From contig JAPPMB010000138.1 of assembly GCA_028819255.1 (NCBI GenBank), positions 1 through 52,999 of the forward strand: 52,999 nt of DNA, written 5' to 3'. Below the pieces are notes generated by a model. The model saw only the letters and a list, made by a program, of their open reading frames with translations, searched no databases and was not told the DNA's origin. A program made the position numbers and the translations under genes. Source of the DNA: Bryobacterales bacterium (GTDB lineage: Bacteria > Acidobacteriota > Terriglobia > Bryobacterales > UBA6623). Each line of letters begins with the position of its first letter. Position 1 is the first letter of the stretch. Shown piece by piece: positions 7,600 through 19,300 of this stretch.

Positions 7600-9355
7600 G
7601 CCCCAGGCTTCTTGGAACTGCGTCGTTCGTGTTCGAAGCAGGAAGGCAACTTGCGGGAGCGTAGCATTCAATGCGTTCCCCCGGTGTGCCGATCTCTTGG
7701 CCAGGACCAATCGCCGGCCAGAGCACCGCGTGCCTTACGATTGAAATCCCGATTCGGCTGCCCATGAGGTCCTCGGCCGTCTGGCGCCGGGTGCCCATAG
7801 GGGTATAGGCGTTCCGCACGCTTCGCGAGGACAACTGCAGTTACGTCGACAAGACCGGCATTGCCGTGAGGCTTGTCCAAGAGGGGACACATTACTTTCT
7901 GTCGCGGCCGCGACGCTTCGGCAAGAGCCTCTTCCTGGACACTCTGAAGGAGTTGTTCGAGGGCAATCGGGCACTCTTCGAAGGACTGCGCGCCTACGAG
8001 CGCTGGGACTGGTCCGTCCGCCATCCCGTCGTGCGCCTCAGCTTCGGCAAGGGGAACTTCCGGCGCCCGGGCTACCTGCATGTCAACCTGAGAGCGCAGC
8101 TGGACCGCATTGGCCGACGCGCCGGAGTGAGGTTGCGCCACGAGACCGGCCCGGAGTGCTTCGACCACCTCATCCGCACTCTGCACGCTCAGATCGGACA
8201 ACGGGTTGTAGTGCTGATCGACGAGCGCGACAAGCCGATCCCGGATGCCCGTGACGTGCCCGAAATCGCACGCAGCAAAAGGGACGACTTGCGCGGACTG
8301 ATACGCGACGATCAAGGATCGCGACGCCCATGTGCGGCTCTGCTTCCTGACAGGCGTCAGCAGGTTCTCAAAGGCGAGTCTCTTTTCGGGACTGAACAAT
8401 CTCAGGGACATCACGCCGAGTCCAAGGCATTCGTCGAATTGCGGCTACAAGGAGCGCGATCTCGAGTCGGTCTTTGCGGCGCGGGACTCGCCGGAACCGA
8501 CCGGCAGCGGATACGTGACTGGTACGACGGCTACAGCTGTGGCGGCGAGGAGAAGGTCTACATCCCCTTTGACGTGCTCTTGGTGCTCGCTGACCGCGAG
8601 TTCAAGCCCTGTTGGTACGAGACCGGCTCGACAAGGTTCCTGATCGACCCGATCGCGGACGGCGGTCTTGCCTGGCACCGCCTCGACGGCATGCTGGCTT
8701 CGAAAGGGCTGCTGTCGACCTTCGACGTTGGGAACATCGCACCGGAGGCCCTACTGTTTTGGGGCGAGGTGCCTGGCGGTGCTGAACTGGGAGGATCGCT
8801 TTGGGCGGGTTCGCTACCCTCTGGGCTATCCCAGCCGGGAGGCGAGGGCGAACCTGAACCGCGCTCCCTTGGACGACCTGCTCGGGGCCTGGCGGCAGCT
8901 GGAGGACCAGGAGTGGCGTCTGATTGAGGTTCTGACGGTGGGCGACCTCGAAGGTCTGGAAGAACTGCTGCGTGCGATGCTGGCGGGAATTCCGCACCAG
9001 TGGCACGGGCGGAACCCGATGGCGGAGTACGAGGGCTTCTACGCGAGCGTGCTGTATGCGCACTTTGCGGCCACGGGCGCGGAGGTGCGGGCGGAGGAGA
9101 GCGGCAGCCTGGGTCGCGCGGATCTTTGCGTACGGGCGTTCGGACGGGTGTGCGTGTTCGAGTTCAAGATGAAGGGCCGCGCCGGTCCCGTGGCTGCGTT
9201 GTCGCAGCTGAAGGCACGGGGATACGCCGACTGGTATCGGCGCTTGGGAGAGCCGATTCAGCTGGTCGGAGTGGAGGTCAGCGCCGAAACGAGGAACATC
9301 ACCGGATTCGAGGCGGAGCCGGCCTGAGCGTCCCCACGCACCGGGCGCGGCCCGC
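7600..9355 (+). repeat. Direct repeat unit, right copy (about 1.75 kb)
   Basis: This is the second copy of the unit at 5131-6880, in the same orientation. It includes the leader (GGAACTGCG, GAAGCAGGAAGGCA, CGGGAG), the whole AAA-ATPase-like gene and a trailer (ACGCACCGGGCGCGGCCCGC). Ends are placed by eye and may be off by tens of bases. Confidence 0.7.
7764..9327 (+). pseudogene. AAA-ATPase-like/PD-(D/E)XK nuclease-family gene, copy 3, broken
   Basis: Starting at the ATG at 7764 the frame meets a TAG at 7806-7808, where copy 2 has CAG (Gln of GIQAF). It then stays open through YVDKTGIAV, FLSRPRRFGKSLFLDTLKELFEGN and VVVLIDERDKPI, where the Walker-B-adjacent Tyr is Arg. A frameshift at about 8310 leaves the family sequence (FLTGVSRFSKASLFSGLNNL) in another frame, a second at about 8480 restores it (RQRIRDWYDGYS), and a third at about 8765 moves the nuclease half (GRADLCV ... 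VFEFKMK) again. Four lesions against three in copy 2, at different sites, show independent decay. Confidence 0.85.
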
Positions 9356-9685
9356 ACCGGGGATGCGCACAACGCCTTCCCCAGCTGTGCGACTGGCCCG
9401 CTCTCGCCTTGTTCACCCGGCTCTCGTCCGCGCCCTGCCAGCTGGCCGCATCGCCATGGTGTGAAGGGCGTCTTTTGACGCTCGTTGAAGACGCAAACGG
9501 AACCCCCCGGAGCGAAGGCAACTGCGCACCACCGCTTGTTCCTGAGGCGACATCCGCCACCGCGACAGATGGAGACTGGGGCGCAGAAGAGACGCTCCCG
9601 TGACGATGCGCCGCGCCGGCGCCGGAAAGGCGACAGAGTCGCTGCCGGGGTTATGATGGCGTTGCCTACGGGCAGGGAGGGCGGA
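9356..9685. other. Intergenic stretch, nothing recognised
   Basis: No convincing gene or regulatory element between the end of the right direct repeat and the ThDP-enzyme gene. GGGAGGG just before 9686 is that gene's ribosome-binding site. Confidence 0.5.
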
Positions 9686-11608
9686 ATGCAGCACCTGATC
9701 CACAGATTTCTCAACAAGAGGCTGACCAGGAGGGGGCTGTCCCGCGAGCTTGCGTCTGTCGGACTGACCGCCGCCGCGGCGCAGTCGCTGCTGCAGACCC
9801 TCGAGGCGACCGAGTCCGAGGGACCGGGCCTGGCCGGATCGGGATCGAGGGAAATGACCGGCTCCGGGGGCGAGCTGGTGATGGAGCAGGCCAAGGCCGC
9901 GGGGTCCGAATACCTCTTCACCAATCCCGGCTCGTTCGAGGTCGGGCTCTTCGACGCGCAGATCACCTCGGACGTGCCGCTGATCATGGGGCTGCACGAG
10001 GGCATCGTCGTCGCAATGGCCGACGGCTACCACAGGGCGAGCCTGAAGCCGGCCTTCGTCAACGTGCACGTCATCGCCGGTACCGCCCAGATGGGCGGCC
10101 AGCTGTACAACGCCAGCCGCGACGGCGCGGCTCTTGTCGTGACGGCGGGCATGCTGGACAACGAGCTCTGGAGCGACGAGGGCATTCTTGCGCCGCGACC
10201 CGGCTACGACCAGAAGGACGTGCCGCGGCAGTTCACCAAGTTCTGCTGGGAGTCGCGGGACGCCCGCAGCCTGACCATGATGCTGCGCCGGGCGTACAAG
10301 GTTGCGACAACGCCTCCCGGAGGGCCGGTCTACCTGGCAATGACCAACGGCGCGCTCGAGACCAAGGGAGTGACGTCCCAGGTCGTGCCGGGCGAGCGGT
10401 TCCTGATGTCCTCGCGGCCGCGACCCGACGCGGCCGCGGTGGAGCGGACGGCCGACTGGCTCATGAGCGCGAAGCGGCCGCTGATCGTGGTGGGAGACGA
10501 GGTCTGGAAGTCCGGAGCCCAGGCCGATCTGGAGCGGTTCGCGGAGAAGTACCGTGTCGCTGTCGCATCCGGCACAGGCGGCTACTTCAACTTTCCTTCG
10601 CGTCATCCGATGCACCTTGGCCGCTTCAGCATGCGGTCGCCGTACGCAGGCGGCGGCGTGGATCTCGCGCTGATGGTTGGCGCACGGGACTTCGGAATCT
10701 GGCGGCTGCCGACCGGGCCGGAGGCGCCGCTCGACGCCCGCATCGTTCGCATCGGCCTGAACAGCGGCAACATGGGCCGAAACTACCCCACGGACCTGGC
10801 GATGCTCGCCGACGTGAAACAGTCCCTAGCGGACCTTGACGCGGCGATGCAGGACCGGATTCCCAGGAGGCGCATGGGCGCATTCGGCAGGGACCGCGGC
10901 GAGGAGATTCGTGGAATCACAGCGAAGATGTGGAAGGAATTCGACAGCAGGGTCGAGAGCAGCTTCGGAATGGCTCCGATGCATCCGGACGAGATGGCCC
11001 ATGTGATGGCTCGATCGGTCGAGCCGGGTTCCATCGTCGTCGGCGAGGTGCATTCCGGCTACCAGCAGCACAACAACTTCCACTGGGGCCATGGAGACGG
11101 GGATCCTGTCTGGATCGGCTACACCGGAAACTCGCTGGGCTGGGGTCTCGGCGCGGCGACGGGCGCCAAGCTGGCCCAGCCGGACCGGCCGGTTGTCTGC
11201 TCGATCGGGGACGGCGCCGTGATGTACCAGTCCAGCGCGTTCTGGTCCCAGGCGCGCTACGGCGTGCCGGTGCTCACGGTGGTCTGGAACAACCTCAACT
11301 ACCAGACCGTCAGGGGCGGATTCCACCGGTACGACGGGCAAATGGCGGCCACCGGGAAGTACGCCGGCATGTATCTCGGCGATCCCGACATCGACTTCGT
11401 CCAGCTTGCGGCAAGCCAGGGCATTGCGGGAGAGCGGGCAACGACCGCGGAGGAGCTCGAGGCCGCGATCAAGCGGGGCACCGAGGCCACCCGGAGCGGC
11501 GAGCCCTATGTCGTCGAGGCCATGATCCGTCGCATTGGGGCGGGTGCGGACTCAACCTGGCACGAGGGGTTCAAGCTCAGCGACCGGATGCGGGACCCGG
11601 CCGCCTGA
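9686..11608 (+). CDS. ThDP-dependent enzyme of the acetolactate synthase/decarboxylase superfamily
   Basis: The 640-residue protein has the three-domain layout of this superfamily. The N-terminal part has LHEGIVVAMADGY with the Glu that activates the thiamine ring. The central part has RPLIVVGDEVWKSG. The C-terminal part has the ThDP/Mg motif GDGAVMYQSSAFWSQARYG, ending in VVWNNLNYQ. It starts after GGGAGGG, which favours the ATG at 9686 over upstream candidates at 9485 and 9653; a stretch of about 40 residues before the first fold element is unusual. The reaction cannot be assigned: the segments do not point clearly to acetolactate synthase, benzoylformate decarboxylase or oxalyl-CoA decarboxylase. 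There is no ilvN or other branched-chain gene beside it. It is probably cytosolic; no signal peptide is seen. Confidence 0.85.
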   Translation: MQHLIHRFLNKRLTRRGLSRELASVGLTAAAAQSLLQTLEATESEGPGLAGSGSREMTGSGGELVMEQAKAAGSEYLFTNPGSFEVGLFDAQITSDVPLIMGLHEGIVVAMADGYHRASLKPAFVNVHVIAGTAQMGGQLYNASRDGAALVVTAGMLDNELWSDEGILAPRPGYDQKDVPRQFTKFCWESRDARSLTMMLRRAYKVATTPPGGPVYLAMTNGALETKGVTSQVVPGERFLMSSRPRPDAAAVERTADWLMSAKRPLIVVGDEVWKSGAQADLERFAEKYRVAVASGTGGYFNFPSRHPMHLGRFSMRSPYAGGGVDLALMVGARDFGIWRLPTGPEAPLDARIVRIGLNSGNMGRNYPTDLAMLADVKQSLADLDAAMQDRIPRRRMGAFGRDRGEEIRGITAKMWKEFDSRVESSFGMAPMHPDEMAHVMARSVEPGSIVVGEVHSGYQQHNNFHWGHGDGDPVWIGYTGNSLGWGLGAATGAKLAQPDRPVVCSIGDGAVMYQSSAFWSQARYGVPVLTVVWNNLNYQTVRGGFHRYDGQMAATGKYAGMYLGDPDIDFVQLAASQGIAGERATTAEELEAAIKRGTEATRSGEPYVVEAMIRRIGAGADSTWHEGFKLSDRMRDPAA

Positions 11609-11673
11609 GAGATCGTCCGGCACCACGCGGCTGCGCAGCTGGAAGGCGCTCCGGTTCAGGCCCTTTTCCGCGC

Positions 11674-12534
11674 TCATGAGTCTGCGGGTGTGCGTTCGGA
11701 AGCGAGCTTGGCCTCTTCGACCCGGGCATACGCTTCCCGCTTCCCAATGCCGTGCTCGCGCGCTGCCTGCTTGATGGCGTCCATTCGCTTGCAGCCCTCC
11801 CGTTCCAGCTGGCGCACCCGGGCCGGGAGGGATTCCTCCGGGATCTGCTGTCGGCCTTGGTCCGGCCCCACAAGGACGACAAGCTCCCCCTTGACGGCCG
11901 TTCGCCCGGCCAGTTCCTGCAGCACCGACTCCGCAGTGCCCCGAAGGTACTCTTCGTGCAGCTTCGTCAGCTCCCGGGCGATCACGACCCTGCGGTTTCC
12001 CAGCACGTCGCGCAGGTCGGCCAATGCCGCCAGCACGCGGTGCGGGGCCTCATAGAGGACGACAGTGGCTCGCGAGGCCGCAAGATCCCGCAGGGCAGCC
12101 CTCCTGGCGGCCCTCCTGGGGGGAAGGAAGCCCCTGAAGAGGAAGCTGTCGGTTGGAAGGCCCGATGCCGACAGCGCCGCGACGGCCGCGGTCGGTCCCG
12201 GGATGGGCACAACGTTCACTCCGGCTTCGACGGCGGTGCGAACGACCCGGTAGCCGGGGTCGGAGATGCCCGGCGTGCCGGCGTCCGAGACCAGCGCGAC
12301 CGACGCCCCTTCGGCGGCTCTGGCCACGATCTCGCGGGCTCGGCGCGCCTCGTTGTGCTCGTGACAGCTGAGAAGGGGCTTCTCGATGCCGAAGTGCCTG
12401 AGCAGGCGGCCGGTGCAGCGGGTGTCCTCGCATGCGATCAGGTCGACCTCGCGGAGGATCCTCAGAGCCCGAATCGTGATGTCCTCGAGGTTTCCAACCG
12501 GGGTCGAGACCAGGTAGACGACGCCGTTGGCCAT
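11674..12534 (-). CDS. rsmI: 16S rRNA (cytidine-1402-2'-O)-methyltransferase
   Basis: RsmI transfers a methyl group from SAM to the 2'-O of C1402 in the decoding centre of 16S rRNA. The 286-residue protein has the tetrapyrrole-methylase-like fold, with YLVSTPVGNLEDIT at the start, LIACEDTR, LSCHEHNE, VALVSDAGTPGISDPG, IPGPTAAVAALSASGLPTD, FRGFLPP and LYEAPHR. All are diagnostic of RsmI. A C-terminal extension (about residues 230-286) with basic helices is commonly present. GGAGG lies 6 bases before the ATG. The gene runs in the same direction as the gat genes and follows gatA by 69 bases, so they may share a transcript. Confidence 0.95.
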   Translation of the reverse strand: MANGVVYLVSTPVGNLEDITIRALRILREVDLIACEDTRCTGRLLRHFGIEKPLLSCHEHNEARRAREIVARAAEGASVALVSDAGTPGISDPGYRVVRTAVEAGVNVVPIPGPTAAVAALSASGLPTDSFLFRGFLPPRRAARRAALRDLAASRATVVLYEAPHRVLAALADLRDVLGNRRVVIARELTKLHEEYLRGTAESVLQELAGRTAVKGELVVLVGPDQGRQQIPEESLPARVRQLEREGCKRMDAIKQAAREHGIGKREAYARVEEAKLASERTPADS

Positions 12535-12603
12535 CGCTTGCCTCCGTCCGGCCGGGAACGGACCGCGCGGTCAGGGGCCTCCTGCCGGCGCGCGGCCTCC
12601 GGC

Positions 12604-14052
<1,449 letters not shown>

Positions 14053-14060
14053 GGGCGGCC

Positions 14061-14357
14061 TCAGCGCTCGATGACCCTCGGAACCTTGAAGTGTCCGGCT
14101 CCGGACAGCGGGGCGCATCGAAGCGCCGTGGCCTGCTCGAAACTCCTGCCCGGATCGTCCGGGCGGAGCGGGGCGGCGTTGCCCTCGTGGAGCACCTGGG
14201 CCATCGGCTCAACCCCGGACGTGTCCAGCTCGCCAAGCTGGTCGACGTAGTCCAGGATCTCTTCCAGATCCCTTGCGTAGCGGGCGGTGTCCTCAGCCGT
14301 GAGGCGGAGATTGGCGAGTCTTGCGATCCTGTGGACTTCCTCCTGCGTGATCTTCAT
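14061..14357 (-). CDS. gatC: Asp/Glu-tRNA amidotransferase subunit C
   Basis: GatC is the small scaffold that wraps around the GatA-GatB interface. The 98-residue product shows the family pattern: EVHRIARLANLRLT at the N-terminus, DLEEILDYVDQLGELDTSGVEP in the middle and LR.DDPGRSF with a hydrophobic tail that ends in FKVPRVIE. It overlaps the upstream DUF721 gene by 4 bases (ATGA) and is followed 8 bases later by gatA, so the three genes are probably translated from one message. Confidence 0.95.
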   Translation of the reverse strand: MKITQEEVHRIARLANLRLTAEDTARYARDLEEILDYVDQLGELDTSGVEPMAQVLHEGNAAPLRPDDPGRSFEQATALRCAPLSGAGHFKVPRVIER

Positions 14358-14689
14358 GGCTTGACGGGCTCCTGGGGCCTTGGGGCGACGTCCGCCAGAC
14401 GGAACTCGATCGACCTGACCGACGTGTCCGGCAGTTCCGAGCGCAGACAGCAGACAACCTCGTCGGCCATCCGCGAGAGCAGATCGAGGTACGGTTCGCT
14501 GTCCACTTCCACCACGAGCCGGCCGCGAGCCGCCCTGACCGGCTCCGAGCGCTCCGCGAGGCGCGGACCCACCGTCTCCGCCCAGTACCCCCTGACCACG
14601 TCCAGTTCGCCCAGAACCCGGAATGTGCTCCGCCGGAACAGCCGAGGGAGGATGCTCTTCGCCTGTTCCATCCGCGACGACAGAGCCAT
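14354..14689 (-). CDS. DUF721 (DciA-like) protein
   Basis: The 111-residue protein has the DUF721 core, with LGELDVVRGYWAETVGPRLAER followed by ARGRLVVEVDSEPYLDLLSRM and a short helix at the end. DUF721 includes DciA, which loads the replicative helicase in bacteria lacking DnaC, but many relatives are untested, so I give no gene symbol. An N-terminal helix (residues 7-25) is predicted to be exposed. The first ATG at 14689 has a weak ribosome-binding site and an ATG at 14671 is an alternative. It is the first gene of the DUF721-gatC-gatA group; the overlap with gatC suggests translational coupling. Confidence 0.75.
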   Translation of the reverse strand: MALSSRMEQAKSILPRLFRRSTFRVLGELDVVRGYWAETVGPRLAERSEPVRAARGRLVVEVDSEPYLDLLSRMADEVVCCLRSELPDTSVRSIEFRLADVAPRPQEPVKP

Positions 14690-15035
14690 TCTATCGCAGG
14701 GGCGGAATCAGGCCTCTCGCGTTGCATGTCCCGGGACTCCCGGCTCCCGCCGCAGGTGCCGGCCCGGCCACCCCTCCTGCGTTCCCTTGATCTTCAACAC
14801 TCCAGTCCCAGGCGGGTCTCGCGGGCGCTTTCGGGGCATCCGGTTCCTTCTTCGCGGGACGGCCTCTTTCTTGGCGAAGCCCTCGAACAGCCTCTCCGTC
14901 CGGGCCATGCGCCCTCGAAGATCGCTGAAATCCGGGCGCGAGAGCCGCTGGTCCGCGACCAGCCGGCCCGGAAGCGAACATGGGGCCCGCGGCCGCTGCG
15001 CCGGACGAGACCTCCGGAGCCTGGCGCGAAGACAC
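14690..15035. other. Divergent intergenic region
   Basis: This stretch lies between the leftward DUF721-gat group and the rightward cupin gene. It should hold promoters in both directions, but only the rightward -10 at 15036 stands out. Short Lys/Arg/Pro-rich frames on the minus strand (for example 14708-14908) do not resemble a known protein. Confidence 0.45.
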
Positions 15036-15041
15036 TATAAT
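15036..15041 (+). promoter_or_regulatory. Putative -10 element upstream of the cupin gene
   Basis: TATAAT at 15036-15041 lies about 50 bases before the cupin ATG in otherwise G+C-rich sequence. No good -35 hexamer is present 16-18 bases upstream, so activity is unproven. Confidence 0.4.
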
Positions 15042-15092
15042 GAAGTGAGTTGTGCAAAGTGCGGAGCTGTGGGTTCCGTGCGCCTTTACGCC

Positions 15093-15452
15093 ATGAAGCT
15101 GCATTCCTGGGACAAGGTCGAACTTGAGAACCTTAGCGACACCGCCTCGCGGCGGGTGATTCACAGCGATCGCATGACGACCGCGCGGATCAGTGTCAAG
15201 AAGGGTGGGGTCGTGCCGCGGCACAGCCACGAGAACGAGCAGATCAGCCACGTTCTCGAGGGCTCGCTGCTGTTTCAGTTCGACGACCGGGAGATCACGG
15301 CCCGGGCCGGCGACCTGGTTGAGATCGCATCCAACGAGCCGCATCGCGTCGAGGCGCTGGAGGATTCCGTAGCGATGGACGTGTTCCAGCCCGTCCGTGA
15401 GGACTGGATCCGGGGCGATGACAGCTATCTCAGGAAACCGACCGGTTCCTGA
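15093..15452 (+). CDS. Small cupin-domain protein
   Basis: The 119-residue protein is a single cupin barrel. The first cupin motif is VVPRHSHENEQISHVLEGSL, which supplies His-x-His and Glu ligands for a metal. The second is DLVEIASNEPHRVEALED, which supplies the final His. Such mono-cupins bind divalent metals and act as isomerases, dioxygenases or small-molecule sensors; sequence alone does not choose between these. The ATG at 15093 lacks a ribosome-binding site, and an in-frame GTG at 15078 has GGAG 11 bases upstream, so the true start may be five codons earlier. The SDR gene follows in the same direction after about 100 bases. No signal peptide is visible. Confidence 0.85.
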   Translation: MKLHSWDKVELENLSDTASRRVIHSDRMTTARISVKKGGVVPRHSHENEQISHVLEGSLLFQFDDREITARAGDLVEIASNEPHRVEALEDSVAMDVFQPVREDWIRGDDSYLRKPTGS

Positions 15453-15549
15453 TTGCGTACTTGCATAGTCGGGAGCAGGAGAGACATCGCCCGAGCCGTG
15501 CGCGGCACGACCAGTATTTCTTAGGGGCGCTGACCGCAGCGTAGGATCG

Positions 15550-16338
15550 ATGGACTTGGGAATTCGAAACCGCGCTGCGGTAGTGATGGCTGCCAGCCGC
15601 GGGATGGGGCGAGCGATCGCCGAGGCGCTGGCGGCCGAGGGCTGCAGGCTCGCCATCTGCTCGCGGGACCCCGAGGCGATCGGCTCCACCGCGGCCGAGA
15701 TCCGCGAGGCGCACTCGGCGACGGTCTTCCACCGTGCCGTCGACGTCAGCGACACGCCTGCAGTCGGGGCGTTCGTGGATGAGGCGCGGCAGGAGCTCGG
15801 CCCCTTCAGCATCGCCGTCGCGAACGCAGGCGGCCCGCCGGGCGGCCGGTTCGAGGATTTCACGGCCGACGACTGGACCGCCGCGTTCCGCCTCAACTTT
15901 CTCAGCACCTGGGCGCTGATCCGGGCAGTGCTGCCTGACATGCGCGCGCAGCGGTGGGGCCGCGTCGTGACACTCACCTCCACGTCCGTGCGGCAGCCGA
16001 TTGAGGGGCTGATCCTCTCCAATGGCGTCCGCGCCGCCGTCGTCGGCATGCTCAAGACTCTTGCGACGGAGTATGGTCCGGACAACATCCTGTTCAACAA
16101 CGCCGGCCCGGGCCTCATCGCCACCGACCGGCTGTTGAGCATCGCCCAGCGGCGGGCCGACCAGGCCGGGATCGACCGGGAGGCGATGATCGAGCGGCTT
16201 GCGAGCCAGACCGCGCTGCGGCGGGTCGGGCGGCCTGAGGAATTCGCGGCCGTCGTGGCGTTCCTCTGCTCCGAGAAGGCCGGCTACGTCACGGGGACCT
16301 CGACCATGGTCGACGGCGGGCTCGTGAAAGGCGTCTGA
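15550..16338 (+). CDS. SDR-family protein with altered catalytic residues
   Basis: The 262-residue protein has the Rossmann fold of short-chain dehydrogenases, with a glycine-rich loop AASRGMGRA (residues 14-22), VDVSD, VANAGGPP, the active-site strand VVTLTSTSV and the C-terminal YVTGTSTMVDGG. The catalytic YxxxK is replaced by SNGVR: Ser157 and Arg161 stand where Tyr and Lys are expected, while the Ser/Thr strand before it (TSTS, 143-146) is kept. Homologues with SN..R exist among proteins annotated as 3-oxoacyl-ACP reductase, so this is a subfamily trait rather than a mutation. Its reaction is unknown and a non-redox or regulatory role is possible. The propeller-protein gene begins 12 bases after the stop, suggesting one operon. 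Confidence 0.88.
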   Translation: MDLGIRNRAAVVMAASRGMGRAIAEALAAEGCRLAICSRDPEAIGSTAAEIREAHSATVFHRAVDVSDTPAVGAFVDEARQELGPFSIAVANAGGPPGGRFEDFTADDWTAAFRLNFLSTWALIRAVLPDMRAQRWGRVVTLTSTSVRQPIEGLILSNGVRAAVVGMLKTLATEYGPDNILFNNAGPGLIATDRLLSIAQRRADQAGIDREAMIERLASQTALRRVGRPEEFAAVVAFLCSEKAGYVTGTSTMVDGGLVKGV

Positions 16339-16349
16339 CGAGGACCAAA

Positions 16350-19300
16350 ATGCGATTCGACCGATTCCTCGCTGGGGCGGCCTGCGCCCTGGCGCTCGTC
16401 CAGGGACCGGAGGCTGCCCGGGGGCAGGAGCAGCTCGAACCGGTCTGGGTGACCAACCACGGCGCCCGTCTCGTCATCGGCCAGGTGAGCTTCACCCGGC
16501 AGGATCCGCATTCCAGCCGATCCGTGCTCGGCGCGGCGCAGGGAGTGGCGTACGCCGGCAACCGACTCTTCGTGGCGGACGGCAACCGCCTCGGCGCGCT
16601 GCCCGTGAACAACAGGATCCTGATCTACGAGAACGTCTCCAGCTTCATTCCGCGGCCGGATGCGCTGCTGCCGCAGCACAAACCCTGTCCCGCTTGCGTC
16701 GGCCTGCCCGACACCGTGCTCGGCCAACCGGACTTCGACGCCACGGATGCTTCCGATCTGCCGGACACTCCGGGACTCAACAACCCGTCGGCCGTCCACA
16801 GCGACGGGATCCGGCTCGCGGTCGCGGACACGAACAACAACCGCGTGCTGCTCTGGAACACGATCCCGGCGACGAACGGAGTGGAGCCGGACGTGGTGCT
16901 CGGACAGTCCGATTTCTCCGGCAGGTTTCCCGAGACCTCGGCGACCGGGATGCGCGGGCCGCAGGGCGTCTGGCTCGACGGCGGCAGGCTCTTCGTCGCC
17001 GACACACAGAACAGCCGCGTCCTCGTCTGGAACACGGTCCCGACATCCAACGCGCAGACGCCCGACATCGTCCTGGGCCAGCCCGACCTCGACACCCGCC
17101 ACTCGCCCGACCTGAGGGAGGGCGTGTACGACCCGGACGAGAAGCACATGCTCGACCCGGTCTCGGTCACGGTCTCCGGCGGCAGGATGTTCGTGGCCGA
17201 CCTGGGCTTCAACCGGGTGCTTGTCTTCAACTCGGTGCCCACGCAGAGCTTCGCCCCCGCCGACGTGGCCATCGGCCAGCCCGACTTCTCCTCCAGCGCG
17301 CCGAACAACAGCGAGGCCCTGTGCGACCCCCTAGGCCCTCTGGACGACGACGGAAGCCGGAGCGAGAACGAGACGCCGCCCACCAACGTGCCGCTGGCGG
17401 TGCCGCTCCCCCCGCAGAGGGGCGACATCGACCCCGACGTGGACCGTTTCCCGAGGCGCTGCGCGGGAACGCTCAACTTTCCGCGGTTCGCCCTTCCCGT
17501 CGACGGAAAGCTCTTCGTGGCGGACGCGGGCAACGACCGGATTCTCGTCTACGACTCGATCCCGACCCAGCACGGCGCGAAGGCGGACCTGGTGATCGGC
17601 CAGCCGAACTTCGTACAGCTCACCGAATCGGAAGGCCCGGGCAGCATCCGGTCTCCGGCCGCGATGGCGTACGACGGCGAGAACCTCTACGTCGCCGACC
17701 CCTTCACCAGGAGGATCCTCGTCTTCACGCGCGGCCTGGACCTCATCGGCCCCGAGGGCGCGCGCAACGCGGCGGCGGTGCGCATCCACAGCCGGGGCCA
17801 CCTGGAGTTCGACCAGGAGCTTCCGATCGACATCTCGGACACGGATGTCGACGAGTCCCAGCAGGCTCCCCGGCTCCCCGGCGGCGAGGAGATCAAGATC
17901 ACCATCGACGGCAGGGAGCTGTTCTACACCACCGTCGAGGGCGAGACCGCCGAGGACGTGCGCGACAAGGTGGCCGACATCATCAACGCGGAGGCCGACC
18001 TGCCGGTGACCTCGTATCCGTCGCTGGGCGTCGGCCGGCACGCCACCGGCACGATCCGGTTCGGCGGCGAGGCCCGTCAGGGCGACGAGGTCACCCTCGA
18101 CATCGGCGGGCGCACCTACAGCTACACCGTCCCCGAGGGGGACATCCCGGAGCGGTTCGTCGACCGTCTCAACTACATCGTCGACATCGCCGCCGGCGGC
18201 GACCCGGACGTGATCGTGGAGCGCAAGATCGACCAGATCGAGACGCTCGAGCTGGTCCACAGGAGCGTGGGCCCGATCGGCAACAGCCTGCCGTTCTCGA
18301 TCAGCATCACGCCCGGCTCGCCGACGACCACCGAGGTTTCCGGTTCGACGCTCAGCCGCGGCAAGGTCAGCTACCGGGCCAACCTGGTCGCCAAGAGGGA
18401 GGGCCCGCAGGGCAACTGGACGCAGGTCGAGCTTCGCAACAGCGGCACGGAGCTGGACGCGAAGACCTCGGGCTCCCGCCTGACCGGAGGGTCGGACGCC
18501 CGGGACCTGCCTCCCGGCACAATCGCCTCGATCTTCGGCAGGGGCCTCGCGGACGAGGCCGCCAGCATCGAGGAGGGGGTCGGGCTGCCGACCGAGCTGG
18601 CCGGCGTCCAGGTGATGGCCAACGGCCGGCTGGCACCGCTCCTGATGGTCTCCGAAGAGCAGATCAACTTCCAGGTGCCGTGGGAGCTCGAGGGAACCGG
18701 ATACAGCTTCTACGTGCGCAGGATCATGCCCGACGGCAGCGTCAGGGTCTCGGCCGCCAAGGCCAACCAGTCCGTTCGGGCCGCTCCCGGGCTGTTCGCC
18801 GTGCCCGGCGCGGAGCCGCGCCTCGGAATGGCGATTCACGCCACCGGGATCGCCCAGGGAACCATCGCGGTGACGGTGCCGGACCGGCCCCGCGACGACG
18901 ATCCGAACAACGACGACACCGAGAACCGGCAGCTCACCCAGGAGGGGGCTGACGGCCGGATCGTCGTCAACGGCCGCGAGTACTACTACCGCTCGCCCGG
19001 CGACGAGGGTCCCGAGCAGATCCGGGACAGGTTCATCGAGCTGGTCAACGCGGGAGACGGGGACCCCGACGTGATCGCCGAGGCCGGCACGGTGGGGTTC
19101 TTCTCCGCGCGCGCGGACGTCGAGTTCGAGGGCGAGCCCATGGCGGGGGACACGGTGACGATCACGATCCGCGACCGCCCCTACAGCTACACGCTCACCG
19201 AGGACGACGCCGCGGACGAGGACACGGCGCTCCTCATCATGCGCAACATCCTCGTGAGGTCGGTCAACGCGGGCGTCGGGGATCCCGAGGTGACGGCCAG

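Noticed and set aside
12561..12572. Perfect 12-bp palindrome GACCGCGCGGTC between gatA and rsmI
   Set aside because: Short, entirely G+C-biased and without a T tract; expected by chance in such DNA.
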